Positions 1 through 10,795 of a stretch of 64,000 nucleotides of DNA are shown piece after piece. The stretch's first letter is position 1. Each line of letters starts with the position of its first letter. Source of the DNA: Arthrobacter sp. FW306-07-I (GTDB lineage: Bacteria; Actinomycetota; Actinomycetes; Actinomycetales; Micrococcaceae); assembly GCF_021800405.1 (NCBI RefSeq), contig NZ_CP084550.1, positions 2,356,001-2,420,000 on the forward strand, written 5' to 3'. Below the pieces are notes generated by a model. It was not told where the DNA came from and ran no database searches. It saw only the letters and a list, made by a program, of their open reading frames with translations. Made by a program: the position numbers and the translations under genes.

Positions 1-626
1 GCGGGCCATCCGGTGAGGCCCAGGACGGCGGACACGTCGCCCTCGTTCATCTGTGCCCCGGCTGTGAGCCGCGGTTCCTGCGCGTGCTGGGCCACCACGC
101 CGTCGAACGCCTTGACGTATTCGAGGGCGCGGCGCATGAGCACCGGGTCATGGACGCAGATCCCGTCGTCGGAGAACATCCGCACCCGCGCGCGGGAATC
201 GGCCATGGCGCCGAGTTCGGCGAGCTGCTCCCCTGCCAGGCCGACGGTTACGGCGCCCACCGGGCGGACGTCGACCCAGCCGGCTGCAAGGCCAAGCGTG
301 TAGACCTGCTCCACCACGCCGGCGGTGTCGGCAACGGGAGTGCTGTTGGCCATGGCGTGCACGGCGGTGTAGCCGCCCAGTGCCGCGGCCCGGGTGCCCG
401 TTTCCACTGTCTCGGCGTCTTCGCGGCCCGGCTCACGCAGGTGCGTGTGGACGTCCACCATGCCGGGCAGCGCCACCAGCCCGGTGGCGTCGATGACGGT
501 CCCACCGTCAGCCGACAGGCCATGGCCGATCTCGGCGATGATGCCGTCGCGGATCAGCAGGTCCGCAGGCTCCCCGCCCAGGATGGCGGCGCCCTGGATG
601 AGGTAGGTTCCGGTGCTGGCTGCCAT
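1..626 (-). CDS. pyrC: Dihydroorotase, N-terminal part (cut by window edge)
   Basis: Cyclises carbamoyl-aspartate to dihydroorotate, the third step of pyrimidine synthesis, in the cytoplasm. About 208 residues are visible; the C-terminus lies before base 1. An amidohydrolase start is clear: a short beta region, then the metal-binding HxH in [13 protein letters not shown] (His60 and His62), followed by the GYTAV segment typical of the family. The ATG shares one base with the pyrB stop (TGATG), so the two are translationally coupled. It is the third gene of a pyrR-pyrB-pyrC operon. The call is secure; only the missing C-terminus is unseen. Confidence 0.95.
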   Translation of the reverse strand, partial: MAASTGTYLIQGAAILGGEPADLLIRDGIIAEIGHGLSADGGTVIDATGLVALPGMVDVHTHLREPGREDAETVETGTRAAALGGYTAVHAMANSTPVADTAGVVEQVYTLGLAAGWVDVRPVGAVTVGLAGEQLAELGAMADSRARVRMFSDDGICVHDPVLMRRALEYVKAFDGVVAQHAQEPRLTAGAQMNEGDVSAVLGLTGWP

Positions 627-1654
627 CAGTTGCTCTCCTTGGGGGAAGGGGCGGCGGCAGCGTAGGCCGGTGCCCGGTGTGCGGCTGGTTCCCGGGTGTC
701 TCCGGAGAGCAGCAGGTACAGCGCGGCCATCCGCACGGACACGCCGTTGCGGACCTGCGCGAGGACGGTGGAACGGGGTGAGTCGGCGGCGGCGGCGCTG
801 ATCTCAAGGCCCCTGTTCATGGGTCCGGGGTGCATGATGATGGTGTCCGTCATGCCGAGGTCGTCGAGGGCACGCAGGCGGTTGTCGTCGAAGCCCCAGC
901 GGCGGGAGTATTCCCGGGTGCTGGGGAAGAACGACGCGTTCATGCGTTCGCCCTGGACTCGGAGCATCATCATGGCGTCCACGCCGTTGGCCAGGGTCTG
1001 GTCGAGGTCGTAGCTGACGCTGCAGGGCCATTTGTCGACGCCGACCGGCAGCAGCGTGGGTGGGGCCACCAGGGTGACTTCAGCGCCAAGGGTGCGCAGC
1101 AGCCAGACGTTGGAACGCGCCACGCGGGAGTGCAGGACGTCGCCGGCGATGGCCACCCGCATGCCCTTGAGGTCAGTCCCTTCAGACGCTGTGCCGGAGA
1201 GGCGGGCCCAGTGGCGGCGCATGGTGAAGGCGTCGAGCAGGGCCTGGGTGGGGTGTTCGTGCGTGCCGTCACCGGCGTTGATGACGGCGGCGTCGATCCA
1301 GTCAGTGGCGGCGAGGCGGTGGGGTGCGCCGGAGGCCCAGTGCCGGATGACGACGGCGTCCGCACCCATGGCGGACAGTGTCTGGGCCGTGTCCTTGAGG
1401 GATTCGCCCTTGGAGACGGATGATCCCTTGGCGGCGAAGTTGATGACGTCCGCTGAGAGCCGCTTGGCGGCAGCTTCGAAGGAGATCCGCGTGCGGGTGG
1501 AGTCTTCGAAGAAGAGGTTGACCACGGTGCGGCCGCGCAGCGCAGGAAGTTTCTTGACTTCCCGCTCCCCCACGGCCGACATTTCCTCGGCGGTGTCCAG
1601 GATGCGGATGGCGTTCGAGAGGCTGAGGTCCTCGGTCGACAGGAGGTGTTTCAT
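626..1654 (-). CDS. pyrB: Aspartate carbamoyltransferase catalytic chain
   Basis: Condenses carbamoyl phosphate with aspartate, the committed step of pyrimidine synthesis. The protein has 342 residues, slightly longer than the usual 305-320 because of an Ala/Pro-rich tail after residue 320. The carbamoyl-phosphate loop STRTR (52-56), HPTQALLD (134-141) and HPGPMNRG (275-282) are all intact. No regulatory pyrI is present, as expected where PyrR controls the operon. The ATG overlaps the pyrR stop by four bases (ATGA), and its own stop overlaps pyrC. Confidence 0.97.
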   Translation of the reverse strand: MKHLLSTEDLSLSNAIRILDTAEEMSAVGEREVKKLPALRGRTVVNLFFEDSTRTRISFEAAAKRLSADVINFAAKGSSVSKGESLKDTAQTLSAMGADAVVIRHWASGAPHRLAATDWIDAAVINAGDGTHEHPTQALLDAFTMRRHWARLSGTASEGTDLKGMRVAIAGDVLHSRVARSNVWLLRTLGAEVTLVAPPTLLPVGVDKWPCSVSYDLDQTLANGVDAMMMLRVQGERMNASFFPSTREYSRRWGFDDNRLRALDDLGMTDTIIMHPGPMNRGLEISAAAADSPRSTVLAQVRNGVSVRMAALYLLLSGDTREPAAHRAPAYAAAAPSPKESN

Positions 1655-2238
1655 GCGCCCCCCTCGATCACGACTTCGTTGACCGGGCTTCCGCCGTCGG
1701 AGGAGTCCGTCTCTTCCAGCCGGACCCGGACCTTTTCGGCTGAGGACGTAGGCAGGTTCTTGCCCACGTGGTCCGCGCGGATGGGAAGTTCGCGGTGGCC
1801 CCGGTCGATCAGGACTGCAAGCCGGACGATGCGCGGGCGGCCGAGATCCACGAGTGCGTCCAGGGCGGCGCGGATGGTGCGGCCGGAGTAAAGAACGTCG
1901 TCGATGAGCACCACCACTTTGTTGTCAATCCCCGTCCGGGGCAGCCTGGTGGGGTATGGGGGGCGGGTTCCCTGGTGGGAGAGGTCGTCACGGAACATGG
2001 TGACGTCAAGCTGGCCTACGATGGCGGCGGCATCAACGGCGTTATCCGCGGCGGCAATTTTTTCCGCCAGCCGGACAGCCAGCGGATAACCGCGGCGGGG
2101 AATGCCCAGCAGGACCAGGTCCCGGGAACCCTTGTTGGCTTCGAGGATCTCGTGGGCGATACGAGTGAGGGCCCGGTCAATGTCCGCCTGGTTGAGGACA
2201 ACCCTGGCTGGAACCGGTGCGCTGGTGACAGATGTCAA
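1651..2238 (-). CDS. pyrR: PyrR: pyr operon RNA-binding regulator / uracil phosphoribosyltransferase
   Basis: PyrR binds pyr mRNA when UMP is abundant and also has uracil phosphoribosyltransferase fold and activity. I place the start at TTG 2238 (195 residues, [15 protein letters not shown]...), because a strong purine-rich Shine-Dalgarno (GGGGAAAGGGGAG) lies just ahead. The alternative GTG at 2265 falls inside the predicted PyrR-binding loop. The PRPP loop [13 protein letters not shown] is at about 108-120. It is first in the operon and overlaps pyrB by four bases. In mycobacteria PyrR is known to repress translation from a leader loop; the same arrangement is inferred here. Confidence 0.95.
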   Translation of the reverse strand: MTSVTSAPVPARVVLNQADIDRALTRIAHEILEANKGSRDLVLLGIPRRGYPLAVRLAEKIAAADNAVDAAAIVGQLDVTMFRDDLSHQGTRPPYPTRLPRTGIDNKVVVLIDDVLYSGRTIRAALDALVDLGRPRIVRLAVLIDRGHRELPIRADHVGKNLPTSSAEKVRVRLEETDSSDGGSPVNEVVIEGGA

Positions 2239-2256
2239 CGCTCGTCTCCCCTTTCC

Positions 2257-2272
2257 CCGCCTCACAGGACGG
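2257..2272 (-). promoter_or_regulatory. Candidate PyrR-binding RNA loop in the pyrR leader
   Basis: Read on the minus strand the sequence is CCGTCCTGTGAGGCGG. It matches 12 of 14 positions of the PyrR consensus ARUCCNGNGAGGYU, including the invariant UCCNGNGAGG, and CCG/CGG flanks can pair as a stem. It ends directly against the purine-rich ribosome-binding site of the TTG start, so bound PyrR could block initiation. There is no terminator hairpin in the leader, which argues for translational control rather than attenuation. Confidence 0.75.
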
Positions 2273-2427
2273 AATTAAAAAAGGAATGTTTGCTGTTCAA
2301 AATTACCACACGGTCTTGCCCCGCCGGCCCCGGATCAACGCGGTGCTGGTCACATCCCGCGGGCCGCAAAACAGAAAGTAAGCCCGCTTCCTTTGTGGCG
2401 CGGGAGCGCCCGCTTAGGCTTTCCGGT

Positions 2428-3705
2428 ATGCCGATGTATTCGCAGCACCCTTCACCCGGACTCCCCGACGACCACTACGGCGGTGCCGGTGGTGCCCTGC
2501 CCCGGGAAGCGAATCCAAGCTGGATGGGGCAGGTGCAGCCGGAAAACTACCGGGCGGCGCCGGGGCACCAGGGCCAGCCGCCGGCGGGCGTGGTTCCGCC
2601 GCAGGCGCAGGGAACGGTGCTGCAGGCGTCGCGGACCCGCAGCGGACTGCTGGGGCTGAGCGTTGCCGGCGGCGTGCTCGCCTTCCTTAGCCTGTTCCTG
2701 GTGGTGCCGTTCCTGCTGTCCAACACCGGTGCTGCCGGATTCCTGATTGGTTTCCTGGCGTCCCTGGTCCCGCTTGCGGTGGTGCTGACGGCGGTGCACA
2801 TCATCGACAGGTGGGAGCCGGAACCGAAACGGCTCCTGTTTTTTGCTTTCACGTGGGGCGCCGCGGTGTCCGTTGCCGTAACGCTGCTGATCCAGCCGTT
2901 CTTCGTGATCGCCTTCCAGTTCACGGACCAGCCTGACCTTCAGACCTACATGGCCACCGTGCAGGCACCCATCGTCGAGGAGTTCGCCAAGTCGCTGGGC
3001 CTGCTCATCCTCCTGCTGGCAGCGCGGCGGCAGTTCGACGGCCCCGTGGACGGCGTGGTGTTCGCCTTCACCATCGCCGGCGGCTTCGCCTTCACCGAGA
3101 ACATCCTCTATTTCGGCCGGGCCATCGCCGAATCGGCGTCGCCGGCAACCGACTTCGCCCAGGTCTTCTTCCTGCGCGGCGTCATGTCCCCTTTCGCCCA
3201 TGCGATCTTCACCGGCACCACCGGCCTCATTATGGGCTTCGCCGCCAGGCGCTGGCACACCGGCGCATCCATCGGCGCGTTCTTCGTGGGCCTGCTGCCG
3301 GCCATGTTCCTCCACAACAGGTGGAACAGCATGGGACAGGGATTCCTGCTGGACTACATCGTGGTCCAGGTGCCGATCTTCGTTCTGGCAGTGGCAGGCA
3401 TCATCTTCCTGCGGGTGGCCGAGAAACGCCTGACCCGCCAACGCCTGCTGGAGTATTCCGCCGCGGGCTGGTTCACGCCCGCTGAGGTACAGCTGCTGGC
3501 CACGCGCGGGGGCCGCCGGACAGCCTTGGCGTGGGCAGCCAGTGCGGGCAGGAAGCAGCAGATGAAGCAGTTCCTCAAGGCGGCAACCCAGCTGGCCAAC
3601 ACCCGCCAGCGGATCCTGAGCGGACGCGACGTAGCCATCCACCAGGCCGAGGAGAGGCTGCAGCTCCAGCGGATCCTGGCCCTGCGGGCGTCAGTGGCCG
3701 GGTGA
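2428..3705 (+). CDS. PrsW-family intramembrane metalloprotease
   Basis: A 425-residue multi-pass membrane protein of the PrsW/CAAX-protease-like group, whose Bacillus member cleaves the RsiW anti-sigma factor. Residues 1-70 are a Pro/Gln-rich cytoplasmic tail. About seven to eight hydrophobic segments follow from residue 74. The putative metal-site residues are visible: EE in PIVEEFAKS (184-185), FTENILYFGR (Glu224), the His of SPFAHAIF (258) and the His of FLHNRWN. After the last membrane span is a basic, helical tail of about 80 residues. The open frame extends far upstream, but ATG 2428 (or 2434) begins the conserved protein. The substrate is unknown; no sigma/anti-sigma pair is adjacent. 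Confidence 0.85.
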   Translation: MPMYSQHPSPGLPDDHYGGAGGALPREANPSWMGQVQPENYRAAPGHQGQPPAGVVPPQAQGTVLQASRTRSGLLGLSVAGGVLAFLSLFLVVPFLLSNTGAAGFLIGFLASLVPLAVVLTAVHIIDRWEPEPKRLLFFAFTWGAAVSVAVTLLIQPFFVIAFQFTDQPDLQTYMATVQAPIVEEFAKSLGLLILLLAARRQFDGPVDGVVFAFTIAGGFAFTENILYFGRAIAESASPATDFAQVFFLRGVMSPFAHAIFTGTTGLIMGFAARRWHTGASIGAFFVGLLPAMFLHNRWNSMGQGFLLDYIVVQVPIFVLAVAGIIFLRVAEKRLTRQRLLEYSAAGWFTPAEVQLLATRGGRRTALAWAASAGRKQQMKQFLKAATQLANTRQRILSGRDVAIHQAEERLQLQRILALRASVAG

Positions 3706-3725
3706 ACCGAATCCCACCGGCAACG

Positions 3726-3758
3726 CAAAAGAACCCCGCCATGGGCGGGGTTCTTTTG
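3726..3758. terminator. Bidirectional rho-independent terminator
   Basis: A perfect 15-bp stem (3726-3740 with 3744-3758) closes an ATG loop. It has A-rich and T-rich flanks on both sides, so it works in both directions. It sits between the convergent PrsW-like gene and nusB. Confidence 0.9.
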
Positions 3759-3784
3759 TCTATTGATAGTGCTGCCGGCAGCTC

Positions 3785-4195
3785 TTACGCGAGGAGCGAC
3801 GGCTTCAGCTGCTGCAGCCGGCCCAGGAGGCCATTAATGAACTGCGGCGACTCGTCCGTGGACAAGGTCTTGGCCAGCGCAACTGCTTCGCTGACCGCCA
3901 CGCCATCAGGGACGTCGTCGTTGTAAAGCAGCTCCCAGGTGCCGATGCGCAGGATGATGCGGTCCACTGACGGCATGCGCTCCAGGCTCCAGCCCTGCGA
4001 GTAGGTCTCCAGGAACTCATCGATGGCTGCCTGCTGCGACAGCACTCCTTCGACGATTTCCAGGGTGTAGGGGTTGACCACCTGGTCGGTCTTTTCCCGG
4101 CGTGCGCGGAGCACGTCGAACGGTGAAACAGAGCGCTGCTCCGCTTCGAAAAGAACATCCAGTGCCCTGCTGCGGGCTTTACCGCGGGCGCTCAC
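3785..4195 (-). CDS. nusB: Transcription antitermination factor NusB
   Basis: A 136-residue all-helical RNA-binding protein that joins NusE (S10) on boxA during rRNA antitermination. The start MSARGKARSRALDVLFEAEQR and the later VDRIILRIGTWELLY and PQFINGLLGRL segments are family hallmarks, and the length is normal. The GTG start shares one base with the efp TAG stop (TAGTG), so it is coupled to efp. This efp-nusB order is conserved in actinobacteria. Confidence 0.96.
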   Translation of the reverse strand: MSARGKARSRALDVLFEAEQRSVSPFDVLRARREKTDQVVNPYTLEIVEGVLSQQAAIDEFLETYSQGWSLERMPSVDRIILRIGTWELLYNDDVPDGVAVSEAVALAKTLSTDESPQFINGLLGRLQQLKPSLLA

Positions 4196-4758
4196 TAGTC
4201 GGTGACCCGGCCCAGGTAGCTGCCGTCGCGGGTGTCCACCTTGACCCTGGTGTTATTTTCAATGAACAGCGGAACCTGGATCTCGTAGCCGGTTTCCAGG
4301 GTGGCGGGCTTGGTGCCAGCGGAGGAGCGGTCACCCTGCAGGCCCGGCTCAGTGTAGGTAATTTCGAGGACAACGCTCGGCGGCAGCTCGATGTAGAGGG
4401 GGGTACCGTCGTGGATGGCGATGTTGACCATCTGGTTCTCGAGCATGAAGTTGGTGGCGTCGCCTACCGTGGCACCGGAGACGGTGATCTGGTCGTAGTC
4501 CGAGGTGTCCATGAACACGAAGTCCGCGCCATCCTGGTACAGGTACTGGTAGTCGCGGCGGTCGACGGTAGCCGTTTCGATCTTGAGCCCGGCGTTGAAG
4601 GTCTTGTCGACAACCTTGCCGGACATCACGTTGCGCATCTTGGTCCGCACAAAGGCGCCGCCCTTGCCGGGCTTGACGTGCTGGAATTCGATGACGTTCC
4701 AGAGCTGGCCCTCAAGCTTCAGGACCGTTCCGTTCTTAATGTCGTTAGTGGTTGCCAC
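4195..4758 (-). CDS. efp: Elongation factor P
   Basis: EF-P enters the ribosomal E site and relieves stalling at polyproline. It has 187 residues, the standard length, with a KOW-like N domain and two OB domains. The tip loop reads [10 protein letters not shown] with Lys32 at the position that is modified in some bacteria. The start is GTG 4758, with AAAGGAAA a few bases upstream; an open frame upstream is not conserved. It is co-transcribed with nusB. A leader of about 170 bp separates it from the TPR gene. Confidence 0.97.
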   Translation of the reverse strand: MATTNDIKNGTVLKLEGQLWNVIEFQHVKPGKGGAFVRTKMRNVMSGKVVDKTFNAGLKIETATVDRRDYQYLYQDGADFVFMDTSDYDQITVSGATVGDATNFMLENQMVNIAIHDGTPLYIELPPSVVLEITYTEPGLQGDRSSAGTKPATLETGYEIQVPLFIENNTRVKVDTRDGSYLGRVTD

Positions 4759-4886
4759 TGGTTTCCTTTGGTTTCTTTGTCTGGCCGCGTGGTCAGATGC
4801 TGTATGCCGGGCGGGCACGCCGCAACGGCCCGCCTGCACGTGTTTGTCAAAAATCGCGTGGATGCAAAAATTCCACAACCATTCTA

Positions 4887-4900
4887 CCGGTAAATACCGG
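4887..4900. repeat. 14-bp palindrome in the efp leader
   Basis: CCGGTAAATACCGG has two 6-bp arms around AA. On the minus strand it directly precedes a -10-like TAGAAT (4881-4886), so it may sit in the efp promoter. No good -35 element is seen. Confidence 0.35.
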
Positions 4901-4908
4901 GCGCCCTT

Positions 4909-4927
4909 CCGCAGCCTATGGCTGCGG
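4909..4927 (-). terminator. Hairpin just after the TPR gene
   Basis: An 8-bp stem (CCGCAGCC/GGCTGCGG) with a 3-nt loop begins two bases past the TPR gene stop. No U-tract follows, so it is a weak or rho-dependent terminator or an mRNA 3' stabiliser. Confidence 0.4.
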
Positions 4928-4929
4928 CC

Positions 4930-5447
4930 TCAGCAGGCCAGGTCCAGGACGTCCCTGGCCCGCTGGAGAGCCACCGTGGACGAGTAGATCTGGGCGGCGT
5001 CGGCTGACTGAGCCACCCGCAGGTCCAGCGCCCTGGAGAAGGATTCAACCGCAGCAGAGGTCTGTCCGGCTGCGTACTGCGCCCTGCCCAGGTACTGGAG
5101 GGCCAGGGCCTCCCCCGGCGTGCCGTGCGCCTCGGCAAGGAGTTGGCGGAACAGGCCCACAGCGCGGTCCATCCGATGGCTGACGCTCAGCACTTCGGCT
5201 TCGAAGATGCGCAGGAGGAACGATTCCGGATCCTTGAAGCGGGCCTCCGCAAGCAGCTCGGCAGCCTCGGACGCGTGGCCCTCAACCAGCAGCACGAAGA
5301 TCTGGTCCGCCGGATCCGAGGAGGCGGCCAGGGTCTCCCGGACCACGTCCTCGTTGACGATCTGGGGCTGCAGGCTATCGGGGTTGATGCGGATGCCCGG
5401 GAAGCCGGCTTCGGGCCAGTCGGCGGTGCCGCTTATGTCGCCCTGCA

Positions 5448-5448
<1 letters not shown>
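4930..5448 (-). CDS. Tetratricopeptide-repeat protein of unknown function
   Basis: A soluble 172-residue protein starting MQGDISGTADWPEAGFPGI. The helical repeats from about residue 45 onwards (HASEAAELLAEARFKDP; ALQYLGRAQYAAGQTSAAVESFSRAL) carry the A/G/Y spacing of TPR motifs, suggesting a protein-interaction scaffold. The ATG overlaps the aroB stop by one base (TGATG), so its translation is tied to the shikimate operon. In mycobacteria this slot holds aroQ/aroD and pepQ. A role linked to aroB or EF-P is not shown. Confidence 0.75.
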
Positions 5449-7104
<1,656 letters not shown>

Positions 7105-7105
<1 letters not shown>

Positions 7106-8301
7106 TACTGGCCGATCGAGTCCAGGGATGCCGGGATGCTGTCCAGGTAGCCCTTGATGTTGCGTGCGGTCTCCGCCACCGAGTCACCGCCGAACTTCTC
7201 GATGACCGCTTCGGCGAGGACCAGGGCCACCATGGCCTCGGCCACCACTCCGGCAGCCGGCACAGCGCAAACGTCGGAGCGCTGGTGGTGGGCCTTGGCT
7301 GGTTCGCCGGTGCTGACATCGATGGTCCGCAGGGCGCGGGGCACAGTGGCGATGGGCTTCATGGCTGCCCGGACACGGAGGACGTCGCCGATGCTCATGC
7401 CGCCTTCGATGCCGCCGGCGCGGTTGCTGGCGCGCACGATCCGGCCTTCGCCGTCGCGGAGGATTTCGTCGTGGGCGGCGGACCCGCGGCGTGCCGCTGT
7501 CAGGAAACCGTCGCCAACCTCCACGCCCTTGATGGCCTGGATCCCCATGAGGGCCGCGGCCAGCCTGGCGTCCAGGCGGCGGTCCCAGTGGACGTAGCTG
7601 CCCAGTCCCGGCGGAAGGCCGTAGGCCAGGACCTCAACGACACCGCCCAGGGTTTCGCCTTCCTTGTGCGCGGCGTCGACCTCGGCCACCATGGCGTCGG
7701 AGGTTTCGCGGTCGAAGCAGCGCAGGGGGTCGGTGTCCAGGGCGATGACGTCGCTGGGCACGGGCAGCGGACGGCCTTCCGGCACCGTCACGCTGGCGAT
7801 GGATACCGTGTGGCTGACCAGCTCAATGCCGAGATGCCTGAGGAACTGTGCGGCCACGGTCCCCAGTGCCACGCGCGTGGCGGTTTCCCGGGCGCTTGCA
7901 CGTTCCAGCACGGGCCGGGCCTCGTCGAAGCCGTATTTCTGCATGCCGGTAAAGTCTGCATGGCCCGGGCGCGGGCGCGTCAGGGGCGCGTTGCGGGCCT
8001 GGTCGGCGAGGAGTTCGGGGTCCACGGGATCGGCAGACATGATCTGCTCCCATTTGGGCCATTCGGTGTTTCCCACCTCGATAGCGACCGGACCGCCCTG
8101 GGTGCGGCCGTGCCGGACGCCACCAAGAATGGTCACGACGTCCTGCTCGAACTTCATCCGCGCGCCGCGTCCGTAGCCGAGGCGGCGGCGGGCCAGCGAG
8201 TCTGCGATGTGGCCGCTGGTGATTTCCACACCGGCGGGGACGCCCTCAATAATTCCCATTAGAGCCGGACCATGGGATTCACCGGCAGTCAACCAACGCA
8301 T
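7105..8301 (-). CDS. aroC: Chorismate synthase
   Basis: Makes chorismate from EPSP using reduced FMN, the last shared step of aromatic synthesis. I use ATG 8301 ([14 protein letters not shown], 398 residues), because AGGATGG sits just upstream and the family begins at this point. An ATG three codons earlier (8310) is possible. The GESHG signature, [14 protein letters not shown] and the C-terminal region are complete. A gap of about 26 bp separates it from aroE upstream, so it is probably in the same transcript. Confidence 0.97.
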
Positions 8302-8327
8302 AATTTCCATCCTGCCACGTAGGGCGG

Positions 8328-9188
8328 TCAGAACGCCCGCCGGGCAAGGCCGACTGCGTCACACATCACATCTATGACAGCTGCATTAACGTCTTCTCCG
8401 CGCCGGGTGAAGAGCCGCACCTGCTCCACTGCCTGGTACAGCAGCATTTCCAATCCGGGCACCACGCGGCCGCCGCCGGCCTGCCAAACCGAGGCGATAA
8501 GGCTGGGCCAAGGATCGTAGGCGACGTCCAGCAGCACACCTGGTGTCGTGGTTTTGAGCGCGGCAATTTCCGCGGCGAGCCCGTCTGCCGCGCGCGGCGG
8601 CAGTGTCGAAACGACGACGTCGGCTTCCGCCGTTGGGCGGGCGGCCCCGGCGAGGGGGCGGACCTCCAGGGCCATCCCGAGGCTGTCGGCAGCCGCGCGG
8701 ACGTCTGCCGTGCGGGACGCGTCACGGACAAAGACCTGCACCGTTTCGGTGCCCAGTTCCTTGAGTGCGGCGACGGCCGAGGCCGCCGTGCCGCCCCCGC
8801 CCAGGATGACGGCCGAGGGTGCGGCAGCAGAACCGGCATGGCAGAGGGCGTTGACGATGCCCGTCACGTCAGTGTTGGAGCCCACCGTCCTGAGGCCGGC
8901 GGCGGTCTCCTCGAACGTCACGGTATTCACGACGCCCAGGGTCCGTGCAACTCCCCGCACCTCGTCCACCTCGTCCAGCATCGCCGTCTTCAGCGGCATG
9001 GTCACCGACAATCCCCGCCAACCCGGCTGGTGCCGGATCTGGCGCATGAAGGACGGCAGCAGTTCCTCAGTGACGTCGATGGCCGTGTAACTGATGCCTG
9101 CACCCAGCCGCTCATAGGCCGCGAGGTGCAGCGCCGGGGATTTTGAGTGGCTGATCGGGTGGCCCAGGACGGCAGCCCGCAGGCTCAT
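8328..9188 (-). CDS. aroE: Shikimate dehydrogenase
   Basis: NADPH-dependent reduction of 3-dehydroshikimate to shikimate. It has 286 residues from ATG 9188, which overlaps the mltG stop (ATGA); a longer frame begins at 9215. The substrate site [10 protein letters not shown] (residues 9-18), NTDVTGIV and the Rossmann loop GGGGTAAS are present. Placement behind mltG and ahead of aroC matches other actinobacteria. Confidence 0.95.
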   Translation of the reverse strand: MSLRAAVLGHPISHSKSPALHLAAYERLGAGISYTAIDVTEELLPSFMRQIRHQPGWRGLSVTMPLKTAMLDEVDEVRGVARTLGVVNTVTFEETAAGLRTVGSNTDVTGIVNALCHAGSAAAPSAVILGGGGTAASAVAALKELGTETVQVFVRDASRTADVRAAADSLGMALEVRPLAGAARPTAEADVVVSTLPPRAADGLAAEIAALKTTTPGVLLDVAYDPWPSLIASVWQAGGGRVVPGLEMLLYQAVEQVRLFTRRGEDVNAAVIDVMCDAVGLARRAF

Positions 9189-10795
9189 GTGCAGCGGCCC
9201 GCGTTTGCCTGGCACCAGGCGTTGTACTGCTCCACGTAGGCGTTGTGTTCAGCAAGGGTCTTGGCGAACTTGGTTTCCTTGGTATCCAGGTTGATGGTGA
9301 CCCAGTACAGGTAGTCGTTGGTCTTTGGCCTGGCTGCCGCGTCGATAGCTGTCTTGCCGGGAGACCCGATGGGGCCAGGGGGCAGCCCGGGGTTCGCGTA
9401 GGTGTTGTACGGGTTCGACTTGTCCTTGCGCTGCTCATCGGTGAAGTTGAAGCTCCGGGTTCCCAGTCCGTACGTGACGGCTGAGTCAACCTGCAGGAAG
9501 CCACCGGTCTGGTCATTGGGCTTCAGCCGGTTGTAGATGGCGCCGGCAACGTCGCCGTAGTCGGCCTGGCCTCCCTCGGCCTGGACAATGCTCGCCACGA
9601 TCACGGCCTGGTACTGCTTTGCGGGCTCCGTGATGCCCTGTGAGACGAGTTCATCGGTGGTGGCCTTCACCAGCGCCTGCAGGATGTCCTTTGCCTGGGT
9701 ACCCAGCGGGAAGCGGTACTCGCCCGGCGCCAGGTAGCCTTCCAGGTTCTTCGCGTTGGCGGGCAGGCCGAACTGCGCAGGCTGGTTGCTGAGCGCCTGC
9801 AACTGCTGCACGGAGATACCGGATCCCTCGGAGATCGCCTGGAGGGATTCACTGATGCGGAGTCCTGCGCTCAGGGCGAAGTAAATGACCTTGGACTTGT
9901 CTTTGCCGGCCAGGACGCTGACCGCATCCGCGTTCTTCATCTCGGTCTTGAAAACGTAATCCCCCGGGGAAAGGGTTGCGCCGGACGCATGGAACGCCTG
10001 CATGAAGGTATCCGCGTTAGCCACGACGCGCTGGTTCTCCAGTTCCGACGCAACGGACCTGGTGCCCTCGCCGCTGGCGACGGTCACGCGGACCTCACCG
10101 GTTCCGGGGCCGGGGAAGTCCGATGGTTTGCCGCTGCCCAGGAGGGGCTTGAGGAACTGGGCGCCTACGGCCACGGCCGTCACGAACACGGCCAGCGTCA
10201 GGAACAGCGCCAACAGCCTGCGGCGGCGGCGGACCTTCTTCGAGGGACGTTTCACCACCTCACTGGATGCGGCGGGCAGGATCCCGGCAACCGGGTCAAC
10301 ATGCGCGGATTCGGGATGGGCCTCAGGGTGGTAGTCGGTTGCCTCATACGCAGAGTGGCCGAGAACGCTCTCCGGGTAGTCGGGGACGTCCGTTTCATCG
10401 TGGATGTGGGCCTCGTGGTGCGCATAGTGGACGTCGTCCGAATGGGACGTGACGTCGTCGGGGTGGTCGTGCCGGTAGTCATCCGTGTGGTGATGCCCTG
10501 CGGCGTCCTGGTGTGCCGCGTCGTCATGGATGGACGGGGGCGTTTGCGGTGCCGCCGGAACGTCACCGGCGCCGGGAAGCGGAGCAAAAGTGGATTCGGT
10601 GGCCGGAGAAGCGGCGGCCGGGGGTGCGGCGGGTTGCGGAGGGACCTCGCCGGTTTCGTAAGCCTGTTCGGGCACGGCGTTTTGGCCCCCGGTATTGAGG
10701 GTCTTCTCGCGGGCGCGCAGTTCCTTGCGGGTCAGCGGCCGCTGGGCCCCGGTGCCCAGCGGACCGGAGGTGTCATCAATGTTGGCAGGGCTCAC
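9185..10795 (-). CDS. mltG: Endolytic murein transglycosylase MltG with His-rich cytoplasmic tail
   Basis: Cleaves nascent glycan strands in the membrane and so sets their length. The protein has 536 residues. Residues 1-190 are predicted cytoplasmic: Pro/Ala-rich, then a His/Asp-rich stretch (90-165, 17 histidines), then a basic RRRRR stop-transfer. One TM helix spans about 193-214. The YceG domain follows, with catalytic Glu407 in IVQAEGG and YNRL (421-424). The GTG start overlaps ruvX by four bases. The enzymatic part is standard; the His-rich tail is unusual and of unknown role. Confidence 0.93.
   Translation of the reverse strand: MSPANIDDTSGPLGTGAQRPLTRKELRAREKTLNTGGQNAVPEQAYETGEVPPQPAAPPAAASPATESTFAPLPGAGDVPAAPQTPPSIHDDAAHQDAAGHHHTDDYRHDHPDDVTSHSDDVHYAHHEAHIHDETDVPDYPESVLGHSAYEATDYHPEAHPESAHVDPVAGILPAASSEVVKRPSKKVRRRRRLLALFLTLAVFVTAVAVGAQFLKPLLGSGKPSDFPGPGTGEVRVTVASGEGTRSVASELENQRVVANADTFMQAFHASGATLSPGDYVFKTEMKNADAVSVLAGKDKSKVIYFALSAGLRISESLQAISEGSGISVQQLQALSNQPAQFGLPANAKNLEGYLAPGEYRFPLGTQAKDILQALVKATTDELVSQGITEPAKQYQAVIVASIVQAEGGQADYGDVAGAIYNRLKPNDQTGGFLQVDSAVTYGLGTRSFNFTDEQRKDKSNPYNTYANPGLPPGPIGSPGKTAIDAAARPKTNDYLYWVTINLDTKETKFAKTLAEHNAYVEQYNAWCQANAGRCT

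Noticed and set aside
1768..2427. An upstream extension of the PrsW-like frame by 220 codons.
   Set aside because: It overlaps pyrR antisense, includes the pyrR leader and has no membrane or protease pattern; the conserved protein begins at 2428.
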